NCBI GenBank assembly: GCA_914767885.1 | Contig: CAJZBQ010000062.1 | Span: forward strand, 682,001-746,000 | DNA length: 64,000 bases | Source: Blepharisma stoltei | Taxonomy: Eukaryota > Ciliophora > Heterotrichea > Heterotrichida > Blepharismidae | Direction: 5' to 3' | Part shown: positions 23,201 through 33,241 of the stretch, piece after piece | Position numbering within the stretch: position 1 is the first letter of the stretch | Layout: the number at the start of each line of letters is the position of its first letter | Made by a program: the position numbers and the translations under genes | The notes under the pieces: generated by a model | The model's input: only the letters and a program-made list of their open reading frames with translations | Database searches by the model: none | What the model was told of the DNA's origin: nothing

Positions 23201-24141
23201 ACAATGTCTCGTAATAAGCTTTGCATTAAGCCATGCTGCTGCCAAGCAGCTAATAAGTTATGAGTTGCTGTTATTAATTGATTTTGGGTGACTTCATGAC
23301 GAGATGGCTGCCCTTCCAGCATGACTAAAACTGCACTTAGCAAATGTATCGCTTGGATATGAACCTGTGGACTTGCTGGCATTCTTAGCAGTTCTGAAAT
23401 TGCAGGCAGCAGCCACAGTTCTGGAAGTGACCTATTGAATTCTTGCAGCATATGAAAATCAGGTGAAACTTGCAGAAAAATGCTCAGTGCCAGGAGTTGG
23501 CAAGAGACTATCAGTTGGCGGTCATGAAAGCTGTGAAGAGAAGCATTAATTCTCTTTCGGTTCAAAATAATATATTTGAGGTCTTCAGGAGTCTCATTAG
23601 TCCCTATAAGCTCTTCTTGGATTTGGAAGGAAGGGATCTCTTCATCACTGCAGAGAGTTTGCAAAGGAATCGAAGTATTGTTGTGAAGCTGCGAGCCAAG
23701 CCCAATCACGTATAATTTGTGGGTCAATTTATGGTTTCGATGTGCCTTCGTGCTTTTCATAGTCGGATTGATCCTGTTAGCTACTAGATAAAGCACTTGA
23801 AGTGCTTTATAGACCAGATCCCATTCTGAGAAATCAAGAATGAAGATTAAGCTGTCAATTGAGTTGTAAAGGGCCTTTGAAGTTGCAGGCTTTAGCAGGA
23901 TCTGAGTCTTGTCTAAAAGAATCCCAAGGAGATCAAGATCATGAGTGGAAAGCGAATCCTGCAAAAGTCCATTAATTCGGTCGAGAACTGGGAGAACAGG
24001 TGCCAAATCATCAACTCTTTGCCATTCATAGTCTTTCAGCTCCATAAGTTCGTGTAAAAACTCATCTTTTGGTAGTATTGATACTGACTTTGCCCACTGG
24101 CTTAAGTCTTCTGACGTACCTTTAGCTTCGAGGTTATTCAT
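14287..24141 (-). CDS. Giant HECT E3 ubiquitin ligase (HUWE1/TOM1 type), five inserts
   Basis: About 2,800 residues once inserts are removed. Domains from the N-terminus: DUF908-like and DUF913-like helical repeats (24141 to about 21060); a UBA domain (TTQLVEMGFPENVARQALLH...) whose conserved Trp is TGA; further helical repeats; a long acidic Glu/Asp tract near 18.7 kb; HUWE1-type repeats (GIDPAFLEALPEDIRSEIL, DDDFLDALPPDLRAEVM); and a C-terminal HECT domain. The HECT domain shows VRRAHVFIDSFHQL, DAGGLTREWY, FVGRIIGKAI and LPTAHTCMNQLDLPEY, in which the Cys forms the ubiquitin thioester. It would ubiquitinate nuclear and cytosolic proteins. Inserts: about 22549-22818, 17663-18053, 17172-17261, 15922-15956 and 15153-15522. 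Four of five joins are exact; the first has alternatives. Confidence 0.95.
15153..15522 (-). mobile_element. Family S insert in HECT domain (370 bp)
   Basis: GC-rich block with a 12-bp target duplication, GGAATGCGACTG / GGAATGAGACTG (one mismatch). Its tail is a short tandem repeat (TTAGTTAGTTAG on the plus strand at about 15186). Removing it with one copy of the repeat gives ...DETEYTVSFQPNSMSYI..., an exact HECT-domain join. The duplication contains no TA, unlike the other family S inserts in genes. The 100-codon frame inside has no recognisable domain. Confidence 0.82.
15922..15956. mobile_element. Very short IES, 35 bp
   Basis: AT-rich 35-bp piece between two 7-bp direct repeats TTTGTAA. 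Unedited, the ligase frame stops at TAA shortly after. Removing 35 bp gives ...EDALKALQSFKYCTLNC... and runs into ...KIKRNYFLAEIRKL..., the start of the HECT domain. It lacks GT...AG ends in the coding direction, so it is not a normal intron. Confidence 0.68.
17172..17261. mobile_element. IES of 90 bp in the E3 ligase
   Basis: TA-bounded. Unedited, the ligase frame runs ...MLQERVSLIFIKIW... to a stop. Removal leaving one TA gives ...MLQERVRQHRQNFMMERNQ..., in phase with the next long exon. No clear terminal inverted repeat. Confidence 0.8.
17663..18053 (-). mobile_element. Family A MITE/IES, copy A5 (391 bp), TCA-bounded
   Basis: A near-intact family A copy reversed relative to A1 (hairpin at left, spaced direct motif at right). 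Its flanks are TCA on both sides (GGCTCACTCCC ... GGGAGTCAGGCG), with no TA at the boundary. Removal leaving one TCA gives ...EEQKSPEPHIEEEAK..., in exact phase with the GIDPAFLEALPEDIR repeat of the E3 ligase. If excised in vivo, it must use a T-C-A rather than T-T-A or T-A-A junction. Confidence 0.92.
22549..22818. mobile_element. Probable IES of about 270 bp in the E3 ligase
   Basis: AT-rich non-coding stretch between the DUF908-like and DUF913-like parts. TA dinucleotides at both ends allow in-phase joins such as ...TTRAALLKIVLTKAEPG or ...AALLIKIVLTKAEPG; I cannot choose between them by eye. No family A to C motif. The first frame otherwise ends at TAG about 10 codons into the insert. 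Confidence 0.62.
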
Positions 24142-24516
24142 TTATATCAGAATCGTAGAATTGATTATAATTTAAGAGCATAAAAACTAAGAAATGTTTA
24201 GTTTAGCGGGGTTCATATACCCCAAATACCTTGGATTTCCCAATGGGAAAAATTTCTCTTGGTAGCTGAAGGTAAACAATTATATCTAAATTGGTAAAAA
24301 TTGAATGATTAGGAAAATATTTTCATAGAAAGATTATATTAAGTGTGCAGCTAATTATGAGAAAATATGTTTTTCCTAATGGAATGGCTTAGGTTGGCTG
24401 TTCAAAAATCATTGTGATAGTCTAAAGAATATTTAAATACTTGGAGAGTAACAAAATACTCAATGCAAGATCATTCTAGATTAGCTACACTAATAAGAAT
24501 AATTCATGATGAATAA
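24142..24516. other. Intergenic, nothing recognised
   Basis: About 375 bp of AT-rich DNA between the 5' end of the E3 ligase and the 3' end of the V-ATPase D gene (both minus strand). It would carry the ligase promoter. I see no element ends, RNA gene or conserved motif. Confidence 0.6.
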
Positions 24517-25727
24517 TTAGAATATGATATCTGCATCTTTCTCTTCCATGTTAAGAATGTTGTGGCTTTCCTCTTCAGCGGCTGCAGCTCTGTCTTCGTT
24601 TTCTTTTTGCGCTCTTTCCCTTTCTATATGCTTTTTTCTTACCCCCCCCCCCCCCCCCCCTCCGTGAGCGAACAAAACCATTAGAAAAATCGCCATTTTT
24701 TGACCAAAAACCCACCCTCCGTGAGTGAACAAAAATTTTTTTAATAGAAAAAATTTTAATGGAAAAAAAATTTTGATATATAAGTGATAATTAGTATAAT
24801 GAAATCTAGAGCTAATTCTGTTTAATTTTAAACAAATTGCGTTTTAAAACATAAATTTTGCAAATTAAATTAATATTTGCTTCCCAATTTTTGCAAATTA
24901 GGATTTTTTTAAATTTCGAAAAAAAATATTTTTTATAAAATTTATATATAAATTTTTTTTTAAAAAAAAAAATTTAACCCCCCTCCGTGAGCGAACAAAA
25001 TTTTTTTGTTCGCTCACGGAGGGGGGGGGGGGACTTAGTGTCTTGGACTTTCTTAAGCCTAAAGAAATCTTCTCTTTCCTGCTCGTCGAGTTCTCTTTTG
25101 ATATAAGCAATGGCGCCTTGAATCCTAGGGATGACGACATTTTCTAATGCATTGACTCTTCTACTGGTGATTTTAATATATAAAATAGTGTGATTGATAT
25201 AACCAGAAAAATAGTCTAAATAATATAAAATTTATATAAATCAGCATAATTTCGTCCAAAGTAAAGAAAGATGATTGTAGTCCTGCAATGGTGATTAATA
25301 GTTTGAGAAGCTTATTGAACTTTTCCTTGCACTTCTGAATGGCTGCTCCACCTCCACTGATACCGAGTTGCTTGGTAGCTTCGTCACCAAGTTCTTGTTT
25401 AGAATGGAAGACTGGGAGATAAACACCACCTTTAGGAGTTAGGCCTAATCTGACTTGATTAGATGCGCGCTTAACAGTTTCCACTAAGATTCTTCCAAAA
25501 TCTCCTGCACCCCATTGAGCCTCTGCGAGAGCGAAAACAGCTTCATTCATATCATCTCCTAACCCTTTCTTTGTTTTCAAAATATCATGTAGAACTTCAT
25601 TAAAGGTCTTTTTTAAGCCGTCTAGTTTTCTCTTTAGCAAGTCATGGCCTTTGCTTGCTCCTGTCAGCTTGCCCTTCCACATCTGAAGCTGTGCCCTGCT
25701 GGGCAAAATACGCATGGTCATAGCCAT
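24517..25727 (-). CDS. V-type H+-ATPase subunit D, two inserts
   Basis: The central-stalk rotor subunit of the vacuolar proton pump. The start [20 protein letters not shown], then [16 protein letters not shown] and ...[20 protein letters not shown] after removal of a 70-bp IES, match the family along its length. The C-terminal EEKDADIIF matches the usual EEKDEDLLF-type end. A family A copy cuts the C-terminal helix after ...RLKKVQDTK. That join is one base out of phase at an A6 run (A5 would be perfect: ...[13 protein letters not shown]). The gene is about 245 residues, the normal size for subunit D. Confidence 0.95.
24642..25037 (+). mobile_element. Family A MITE/IES, copy A6 (396 bp, near intact)
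   Basis: TTA-flanked, same orientation as A1, with an unusually long C-run (about 20 C) at the left and a GGGGAC rather than GGGGAG right terminus. The rest is almost base-for-base like A1. Removal brings the V-ATPase D tail back, but one base off phase beside an A-run. Confidence 0.92.
25179..25248. mobile_element. IES of 70 bp in V-ATPase D
   Basis: TA-bounded AT-rich piece. Unedited, the frame continues with a meaningless hydrophobic run to a stop. Removal leaving one TA gives [17 protein letters not shown], which matches the highly conserved LDE.IK.TNRRVNA.E segment of subunit D, so the boundary choice is well constrained. Confidence 0.85.
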
Positions 25728-25875
25728 TTTATTATTCTAATTTACATTGGTTTAGTTATCTACTCTTTAATGTTTCTGGATTTATGTTGGAGTGTGAATA
25801 GTTAAAGTGTCAGATAAATTTATAAAGAATTTGATAGATATTATTATTTTGTCAAAAATTATATTATAGCAAACT

Positions 25876-28800
25876 TTACTGGTCTTCTTGGAATATATAT
25901 GGGAAGAATTTACAGAAACGTTCCCCATATTCAGCTGGGTTAGCAACACTTAGGTCTTTATTTTTGCCTTTAAGCACAGTTTTAATAGCTTTTTCTGTTG
26001 CCTTTTTAAATGTGTATTCTTGGAAAATATCGATAATTCCAAGAGAGTAGCACAAACCAGTAGGAGAGAATTGCAGATATCGACATTTAATGTTAGGAGC
26101 CCAGCTTTCTTGATAAAAGGCAAGAATTAATGAGTAGTCCATAATATCAACGCTTCTTACTCCCCCCTCCGTGAGTGAGCAAAACCATTGGAAAAATCCC
26201 TATTTTTTCCCAAAAGCCCACCCTCCATGAGTGAATAAAAATTTTTTATCAAAAAAAATAATTGATATATAAGTGATAACTATTATAATGAAATCTCGAG
26301 CTAATTCTGTTTAATTTTTAAACAAATTGCGTTTTAAAACATAAATTTTATAAATTAAATTAATATTTGCTTTCCAATTTTTGCAAATTAGGATGCTTTT
26401 AAAATTTCGAAAAAAATTTTTTCATAATTTTTTAAAAAAAAATTAACCCCCCTCCGTGAGTTAACAAAATTATTTTGTTCACTCACAGAGGGGAGAAGTT
26501 AGCATCTCTGAATCAGAGTTTATAGCTTTTATGAGAGATGTTTTTAGATTTTCATTTAAACGAACCCTTTGGGAAAATTCCCTAAAATTATTGTCTTTTT
26601 GAACTACCCCTAGTAAAGACATTTCTGCTCCAAAGCAAGAAGTTCTTCCGACAGTGCTTCCTTTTAGATCAAAAATATAAGCTTTCGATTTATTTGGGAT
26701 AATATTTTCCATCAGAATTAAATTCACATTAAATGGCAAGAGTGTAAAAATTCCTAACTCTTTCTAAACATTATTATTTTTATTTACTCCACTCTCAGTT
26801 AGAAAAATTATTTTTCCTTTCTTTAGAGGGTTGATTATTTTTTAGATATTGAATATAATTTTATTGATTTTTCTCTCTTTACTTCAAAAGATTAATTTAT
26901 TAATATACAAGATATTTAAATTTAATATAATAATTATTACTTATATATTAAAATATTTTATAAAAATTTTATAATCTTTCAGCGTGGGTAAGTGGGATTT
27001 TTCTAATTGTTTTGCTACCGGCAGAGAGAGTTAGTGATAAATCTATCTTATTTAAATATTTCTATTTTAAAAAATTATTTTAGTATAATTTTAAAAAGTT
27101 GTTTTAAAGATATTTTAGCTAAAAAATGGAGATAAAATAAGTTATTTCAAAAAATTTCATTTAAAATAGCTGTAATTTTTCTCTAGGTTTCATACAAAAA
27201 TAAAATGGTAACTTATCCGATCCGTAATCTCCCCATACCCTCGAGGTTCTTAGGTTTCAGAAGGTCAGGATCTAAAGCTTGGTGTCCTGATGGGGTTTTT
27301 CTCCCTGGTCGGATACCACGACACAGTATTTTACCAGACTCATAGACAAGGAAACCAATTTCCATAAGACAATCCACATTTCTGGATGTGAAGGGTGATG
27401 GTGATCAGAAGGAGGATTCGATGTCGTGTCAATCTCCCATCTCCGGATAAATAATACCAACTGCTAGGAGTTGTCCAAGAAAGTGCCTGGGTGCGTCTCC
27501 GAGAGATGGCAACGTCACCATTTTTGGTGACGTCAGCAAAAAAGGCCGCAAGTACAAACCGATGCCTAGGCTGTGAGAAGCCTGAAGAGCTGAAATGAGC
27601 CCCGAAGATCCACTCAAACTTATCATAATCGATCTAATAATCTAATCTCTAGGTTTCATCAATTAAATTTTGAGAATTTCAAATTTTATAAGAATTTGTT
27701 TTTCTTGCAAAAGCTTTAGAGGGAAAAAATCTTGATGCTTGCTCATTATTACTTTATTAATTATGAAGTAAGATTCTGACAATTAATGAATCTGGATTTG
27801 TGATGATATGATTATAATAAATACCCAAAAAGTCCTTAAGAAAAAATTTTCTTTCTGTTGCAGTCATAGTTTTTATTATAAACTTTTCATCAGAGGTTGT
27901 ATAAATAAATGCCTGGCTTTTTCCTCCTTGGTTACTTTGCCTTACATTGATCGAGTCTAAATTTTCTTTGTTAATTAACGATCGATATAGCTCTTGCACA
28001 GAAACTCCTGTTTTCTGTCTCAAGGATGCAAAAATATCTGGGGCCCATTCTTTTAACTTCAGCTCTGGGTAATAAACTGAATAAATTTTACGCTTGTTTA
28101 AGTCTATTCCATGATATAAACTTATCCTTTTGAAGTCGTTTAGCTGAAAACTAAATAATCGATGCATTTTGAATGACTCAAATCTAAGTTTCTTTTACGT
28201 TATTTCATATAAATCAGTCCAATCATTTAAATTCTCGAACCTAAGCGATAAAGTGCAAAGAATTTCTAAGACTGTCTGACTCTACTCTTTAAATTCGAAT
28301 CATTTTTTTTCAAAAGAAAAAAATTTTATCGCAAAAAAACTAATATTTGTAAAATTAATTTTGACCTAATTTAACGGAAATGTTTATGCAGAATATTTTT
28401 TAAACAGTTTTAACACTGATTCTTATTCCCCTCCTTTAGTGAAAAAAAAAAAAATTTGCTCACGGAGGGTAATTTTTTTTCGAAATTTAAAAAAATCCTA
28501 ATTCGTAAAAATTGGAAGCGAAGATTTATTAAATTTGTAAAATTATGTTTTAAATGCGATTTTTTTCAATACTATCACTTATATATCAAAATATTTTTAA
28601 AAAAAATTTTTTGTTCGTTTACAGAGGGTGGGTTTTTTGGCAAAAATAGGGATTTTTCCAATGGTTTTTTTTTCGCTCACGGGAGAGGGGGGAGTTAGTA
28701 AAATAAAAATATTAAGTTCAATTTATATTTTTTTTAATTTTTAAAGTTTTTATAAAAATTCTTTATCTAGAAAATTTAAAATAATTTTATTTCTGTAAAA

Positions 28801-29807
28801 AATTCACTCCCTTTATACTGGAATAGCATTTTTTTCTTATTAAAGGGGAAGTAAATAAAAAATACTTTTTCAGTCAAATCATGGAAAAAATCGCCAAGGT
28901 AACTTATATTTTTGGAGAATCTAGATGGTAAAAGGTCTGGCCCAAGTGAAATATTTGACTTTGTTAAAAGATCTTGCTGCATTGAAATATTATATTCTCT
29001 TTGGATAATACCTTTTCTTTTAAATAAAGTGACATAAATTTCTAATAGCAGCTCTTTATTGCTTAATCTTGCTACCGCAACAACAATCCCTGATAAGCAT
29101 CCTAAAATGACTCCAATAGGAACGACAACATTTTCTTCTTGCTCATTGAAAACATCAAGAACTGATGCAAGTGTAGATATAGTTCATATAGAAGAAATAC
29201 ATAAAATGACCATTGTATAATTAAACATAACTTTCGCATAAGCGTTTTCAATTTTTCTTACAGCGATCACTACTGAGCTTCACATGATTGGCAAGTGAAC
29301 AACTAAAGGAACAAATTCTATATAATGTCCGGATGTCTGAGGATTAATAAAACAAGTTCGAAGATGTGAAGTCCCAAAGCTCCCGACTATTATGACTATC
29401 AATACAAGGAAAAATGCAATAAAAGAGGAGAGAGCGTGATATATCCTTAGTCTTGTTAAATATGCGGTATCTCCATTAAATGTCAACTTGATAATTATCT
29501 CCAAGCTAAGAGCCACAAGATAATTTCAGGCTAACAAAAAGAAAAACACATTAAAGCCACCAATGACTTCACATAAGTTATTGTCAACAAGAAATCTACA
29601 TAAAATATACGTGTGGATTCTTTCTTCTCCAGAAAATCAATGGAGATCATACATTGCCTGAGTCAGACATTGGATGAAAACAAGCTGCCCAGGGTGATCC
29701 ATCATTTTTGGGATAAGAAAGTGAACCATCGCAGTAGCGATACTAAATACAAATGAGACAGAGGCAAGGACAACACCTAAAGTTACAATTTGATCAAGAG
29801 ACGCCAT
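25876..29807 (-). CDS. GPCR-phosphatidylinositol phosphate kinase fusion, multiple inserts
   Basis: N-terminal half: seven-transmembrane-like helices (MASLDQIVTLGVVLASVSF..., ...LSSFIAFFLVLIVIIVGS, ...NYTMVILCISSIW...), with four or more Trp as TGA. C-terminal half: a PIP kinase with ...KFIIKTMTATERKFFL, NPDSLIVRILGIFTL, YIFDLKGSTVGR (the DLKGS nucleotide/lipid motif) and SVDIMDYSLILAF (the MDYSL metal-binding motif). This is the GPCR-PIPK class known from amoebae, oomycetes and ciliates, expected to couple an outside signal to PIP2 synthesis. Inserts at 26160-26501, 26758-27771 and 28285-28853 all restore phase; introns are 15 nt (28184-28198, and one created by the last removal). About 660 residues. 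Confidence 0.92.
26160..26501 (+). mobile_element. Family A MITE/IES, copy A7 (342 bp, decayed)
   Basis: TTA-flanked; left end TCCCCCCTCCGTGAGTGAGCAAAACC, second motif CCACCCTCCATGAGTGAATAAAA, right hairpin CCTCCGTGAGTTAACAAAAT ... TTGTTCACTCACAGAGG. Removal gives ...INSDSEMLRSVDIMDYSL..., the expected PIP kinase motif. Confidence 0.92.
26758..27771. mobile_element. Compound IES of 1,014 bp in GPCR-PIPK gene
   Basis: TAA-bounded. The left 275 bp look like a strongly decayed family A copy: the right part reads GTGGGATTTTTCTAATTGTTTTGCTACCGG then GAGAGTTA, against family A's usual end. A family S element (27194-27645) is nested in the right half. Removal of the whole block leaving one TAA gives ...NPDSLIVRILGIFTLLPFN..., the conserved PIP kinase strand; the unedited frame stops at once. 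Confidence 0.85.
27194..27645 (+). mobile_element. Family S element (452 bp) nested in an IES
   Basis: Perfect 14-bp target duplication TCTCTAGGTTTCAT on both sides. It begins ACAAAAATAAAATGGTAAC and ends in a short-repeat tail (ATCGATCTAATAATCTAA). It carries the palindrome ACGTCACCATTTTTGGTGACGT at 27512-27533, shared with the element at 57.6 kb. No reverse transcriptase frame, so non-autonomous. Confidence 0.85.
28184..28198 (-). other. 15-nt spliceosomal intron
   Basis: On the coding strand GTAAAAGAAACTTAG. Its removal joins ...NDWTDLYEIT to FESFKMHRLF... in phase and removes an in-frame TAA. Fifteen-nt introns are characteristic of heterotrich ciliates. Confidence 0.88.
28285..28853. 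mobile_element. Family C IES (569 bp) carrying a nested family A MITE, inside an intron
   Basis: TA-bounded. The left end, CTCTTTAAATTCGAATCA, and right hairpin, CCCTTTATACTGGAATAG ... TTATTAAAGGGGAAG, fit the family C plan. A family A copy sits within it. Removal leaving one TA creates GTATTTTTTATTTAG, a perfect 15-nt GT...AG intron. Splicing that out gives ...DLTEK-SQTVLEILCTLSL..., in phase. Two separate layers, DNA excision and then splicing, are needed to read this gene. Confidence 0.82.
28426..28697 (-). mobile_element. Family A MITE, copy A8 (272 bp, decayed), nested
   Basis: TTA-flanked and reversed relative to A1. Left: TTTAGTGAAAAAAAAAAAAA with GCTCACGGAGGG; right: TTCGTTTACAGAGGGTGGG ... 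TTTCGCTCACGGGAGAGGGGGG. It lies inside the family C insert, so it arrived later than its host element. Confidence 0.82.
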
Positions 29808-29923
29808 GTTTCATACTAAAGTTCACCTTAATAATTTCAATTTTATACAACTTTTTAAATTGTGATCAATAGAAAAATAAAGAAATTCTCTGAGAACTCC
29901 TTATATAAAATAATTACATATAC

Positions 29924-32293
29924 TTAATTTCTTAAACTAATCAGCCCAGGTGCTGCTCTCTCTTTTTTTATCCTTTCTTTTTCTTTATTTCTCGGCGACA
30001 AGCCGATAATATATGGGCTTGAATTGAATTTATCAGCGATTTTCTGAGGAGATAACTTTGAGTTTTTGGCGCTGTTTCGAGAAGAAGTTGAAAACCCACC
30101 ATCAGATCCTGTTGCTAGCCTTTCAACAACTTTTCTCTTTAACCCACCTGGTGGCTTCTCTATTGAGACGCTTTGCTTTTTCTTATTGGGGACATATTTT
30201 TTATGAGGAAGGAGTCTATTAACACTCATACTTTTCTGCATGCGATTTTTTGAGACTAAAGGATTAGGAAAATTAAGCACATTTGCCCGTGGTTTTGGGA
30301 TCTTTGAAGGCGAAATTTCAGGCAAAACTGTATAAGATTTATTGCTATAGCCTTCTACCTTAGTCATTTTTGGGGAGCTTATTTGTGGTAAGTTTATAGC
30401 TACTTCGGATGTGATCTGATCAATTGGTTTCAGCTCCTTAAACCCTCTGAGGATTGGCTCTGGGAGAGTTATTGACTGGTTTTTAAATATGACTTGGGCT
30501 TCATCTATAATAGAGTCTCTGATTTTCAGCTGGTCTTCTAAATTCTGTATCAGATGGTCTTTCTGCTTAATCAAGTCGTTATGTCTTTCTTCGTTTCTCT
30601 TTATTTCTAGACTATTCAAGTCTAAAATATGGTCCTTCATCTCACATTGAAGTTGAGCAAGCTGAGCATCAGGGACTCCCAGCTTCATCCAGCTGGCTTC
30701 AAGGACTTTTCTTTTCTTTTCTAGCTGCTCAAGCTTCTGGTTTTCTCTTTCAGCTGAGTCTATATGATCATTTATAGCGTTATTTAACAGCTTAATCTCA
30801 TCTTTTACACTAGAATATTGAACAGAGTCTTCTCCCTTGTCACTTGCAGCCTGTAAAAGTTCAGAATTTCTCTGTGCAAGGATAGTTTTAAGCTGATCAA
30901 TACTCTGCTCAGCCTGATAGATCGCTTTTTTCGTTCTGGCTTCTTCTTGAAAGTGATTTTTCAGTTCAATTTGGTATTTTTCAACATTTACTGAAGGTAG
31001 GTTTCTTCTATTATTTAATTGATCTCTTAAATCTAAAATCTCTTGCCTTAGCTGTGAGATAATAGATGTATATCTGGCTATATGATATTGGACGTTCACG
31101 ACGTTTCTTTGAGACGTCGTCTTAATGTGTTTTGCCCTGTTTGCATAAAGTAATGTGTTATAAGTATCCTCAAAGGATCCAGCAAATGGAGAAATGCAAG
31201 CAATCATTACAGTTCTGCAGTTGCCACCTAAGGAGTCTTTAAGCAGCCTAGTTAATTTTGAATCTCTGTATGGGACATAAACTTTGGTATTTTTTTCATT
31301 CATTTCACATAAGGCATTGATGCAGTTTCCTAGAGCTAAAAGCGATCTATTTATATTTGCTCCTTCAATAAGTCTTAAGCCCCTATTTTTTGTGTTTGCA
31401 GCCCTTTCCGATCCAGCTAAATCAATAAGATTTAATTTTCCTACAAGTACCTCTGCTTCAACTCCAGAGGCTTTATCTCTGTGCTCTGCGATGATTTGCA
31501 GAACAGCATGTGATCTGCTTGAAGTTTCATTGGCTTGTGTTGGCTCCTGAGTCCTCCTTCTATTCCCGTTTCTTATGCTAGTAATCACATGCTCTGGAGA
31601 AGTTGCCATAATTTCAGTCAGCCCTGCTATTACAACCCCTTTTATAGGATCTTCCCTAATTTCTAACGTCTCCATACTGGGGTTAATCAGATCCCTCACA
31701 ATTTCGTTATAAATCTCCAAATAGCTCAATTTGACTGTATAGTCTCTTTCTCCTGACATCTCTTCAATCTTGCTGAAAATTTCCAAAAAGGTTTTGAGCA
31801 TTAATCCAGGTCCGTCTACTTCTCCTATCATTGTATAAGTTTTTCCAGCTCCAGTAGGGCCATATGCAAAAACAGTAGCATTGAAGCCGTTTAGAACTCC
31901 ATCTATCAGGAATTTTGTAGTTTTTTCAAAAATTGAGTCCTGTGATGCGTTCTGATTAAATGCATAATCAAAGGCATATTGCTTTTCCCTGGTTCGGTTC
32001 TGCCGAAAAGCTTCTTCAGGGATATTTTGTCAGTCTGAAGGGTCAAGCAGCACAATAACATTGTTGTCAAGAACTTGAACGATCTGATGATCGTCGACTT
32101 CTTGCTCCTTTTTGGTAAGTGGTCTAGCCCTGACAGCGACTAAAATATTGGAGGCTCCTTGCTGCATTTGTTGTAGATGGTCGTCAACTTCAACATCGCT
32201 GCTTTGTGACGATTTTTTATCAAGGTATTTGCTTCGTTTGTCTTCTCTTACTCTTTCCTGTCTGTGAGTGAGTAGCTTATCAAAATCATACAT
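29924..32293 (-). CDS. Kinesin-8 family motor protein (KIF18/KIF19-like)
   Basis: 789 residues and uninterrupted with one TGA as Trp (...LLDPSD-W-QNIPEEAF). Motor domain from about residue 50: SNILVAVRARPLTKKE, P-loop AYGPTGAGKTYTM, switch I NETSSRSHAVLQI, switch II LIDLAGSERA, and the kinesin-8-like VYVPYRDSKLTRLLKDSLGG and ISPFAGSFEDTYNTLLYANRAKHIK. The motor is followed by coiled coil (about 360-510) and a basic, Ser-rich tail. Kinesin-8 motors walk to microtubule plus ends and shorten them, acting in mitosis and ciliary length control. No insert. Confidence 0.95.
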
Positions 32294-33158
32294 TTTTGGG
32301 TAAAACTTGCCTCTTTAATCAAGTAGCATATTATTAAATTACTATTTAATTTCCAATTTTGATAAAAATAGTATCTGCAACAAATTTGGCAATTGTCGTT
32401 TATTGGAATGTTTTGATAGCATGGCATTTCCTGGTAAATTTGATCGAAAAATATTTTGATACTAAGATATATTTGCTAGGAAAAACTATTAAATTTCGAT
32501 TAAATTTCTAACAAGGAAATAATTTTAAAATAAATGTTTCCAAGTAAATATATCACTATTAAAGCGTTTCAATAAAAAGAATGCACCAAAAAAATATTTT
32601 CTCACTCATGAGAGAGAGTTAGTGAACTCATTTACAAGTTATAGAAAAATCTCTGTGTTTTTTATTTTTTTGTATATTTCAAAAATTTTTGAAAGTATTT
32701 AAAATTATATATAAGATAATAATTTGATTACAAGATATACCGAAATATAAAATTAAATATTATCTTTTCAATTGATTAGCAATTTATAGTATATTATTTT
32801 TTGAAAGTAGGATAACGGCAGCCAGTAGAAAAATATTTTTATTCATTATAAATAGTTATATTACTATCTTGAAAATTTATATAATGATAATTATTTTAGG
32901 ATAGAATTTTGAAATATGGATACCAGGCTATTCGAATAATAAAAATATAGAATTTATTTTAAATATTGAGGTATTGCATAAATCATGCTACGAGATCTTA
33001 ATATTCTTTGAGGCAGGGTAGCCTTATAAATTTTAGATTTGTTTAGATGCAACGCATAATATATGAATAAATCTTCGTGCGTATTGACAATTTATTACAA
33101 ATTATTATGAACAATAAAATAAGTGTATATATAAGCAAAACTAAAATATAATTTATAT
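32294..33158. other. Intergenic, with remains of a MITE end
   Basis: About 865 bp, very AT-rich. At about 32599-32621 the sequence TTTTCTCACTCATGAGAGAGAGTTA looks like a badly decayed right end of family A (TTCGCTCACGGAGG...GAGTTA). I could not find its partner end. No gene seen. Confidence 0.5.
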
Positions 33159-33241
33159 CCGATTATAGCTCAGTTGGTAGAGCATGGGACTGTAGAAAAA
33201 TAGTCATCCCAGGGTCCCCGGTTCGAATCCGGGTGATCGGA
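33159..33241 (+). tRNA. tRNA-Tyr (GTA) with 10-nt intron
   Basis: The acceptor stem CCGATTA pairs with TGATCGG. The D arm is GCTCAGTTGGTAGAGC. The anticodon stem TGGGA/TCCCA encloses CTGTAG then extra bases; the T arm is CCCGGTTCGAATCCGGG and the discriminator is A. Anticodon GTA. The anticodon loop is 17 nt instead of 7, so a 10-nt intron follows position 37, where eukaryotic tRNA-Tyr introns sit. A T-run (ATTTTTTTA) directly after it is a polymerase III terminator. Confidence 0.96.

Noticed and set aside
24641..24660. Long C/G runs considered as telomeric or chromosome-end sequence
   Set aside because: They recur at both ends of every family A copy in mid-gene positions and lack any tandem telomere unit.
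24517..24732. Gly-rich frame such as FAHGGGGG reading through C/G runs, seen at several sites
   Set aside because: Artefact of translating the family A termini and their homopolymer runs.
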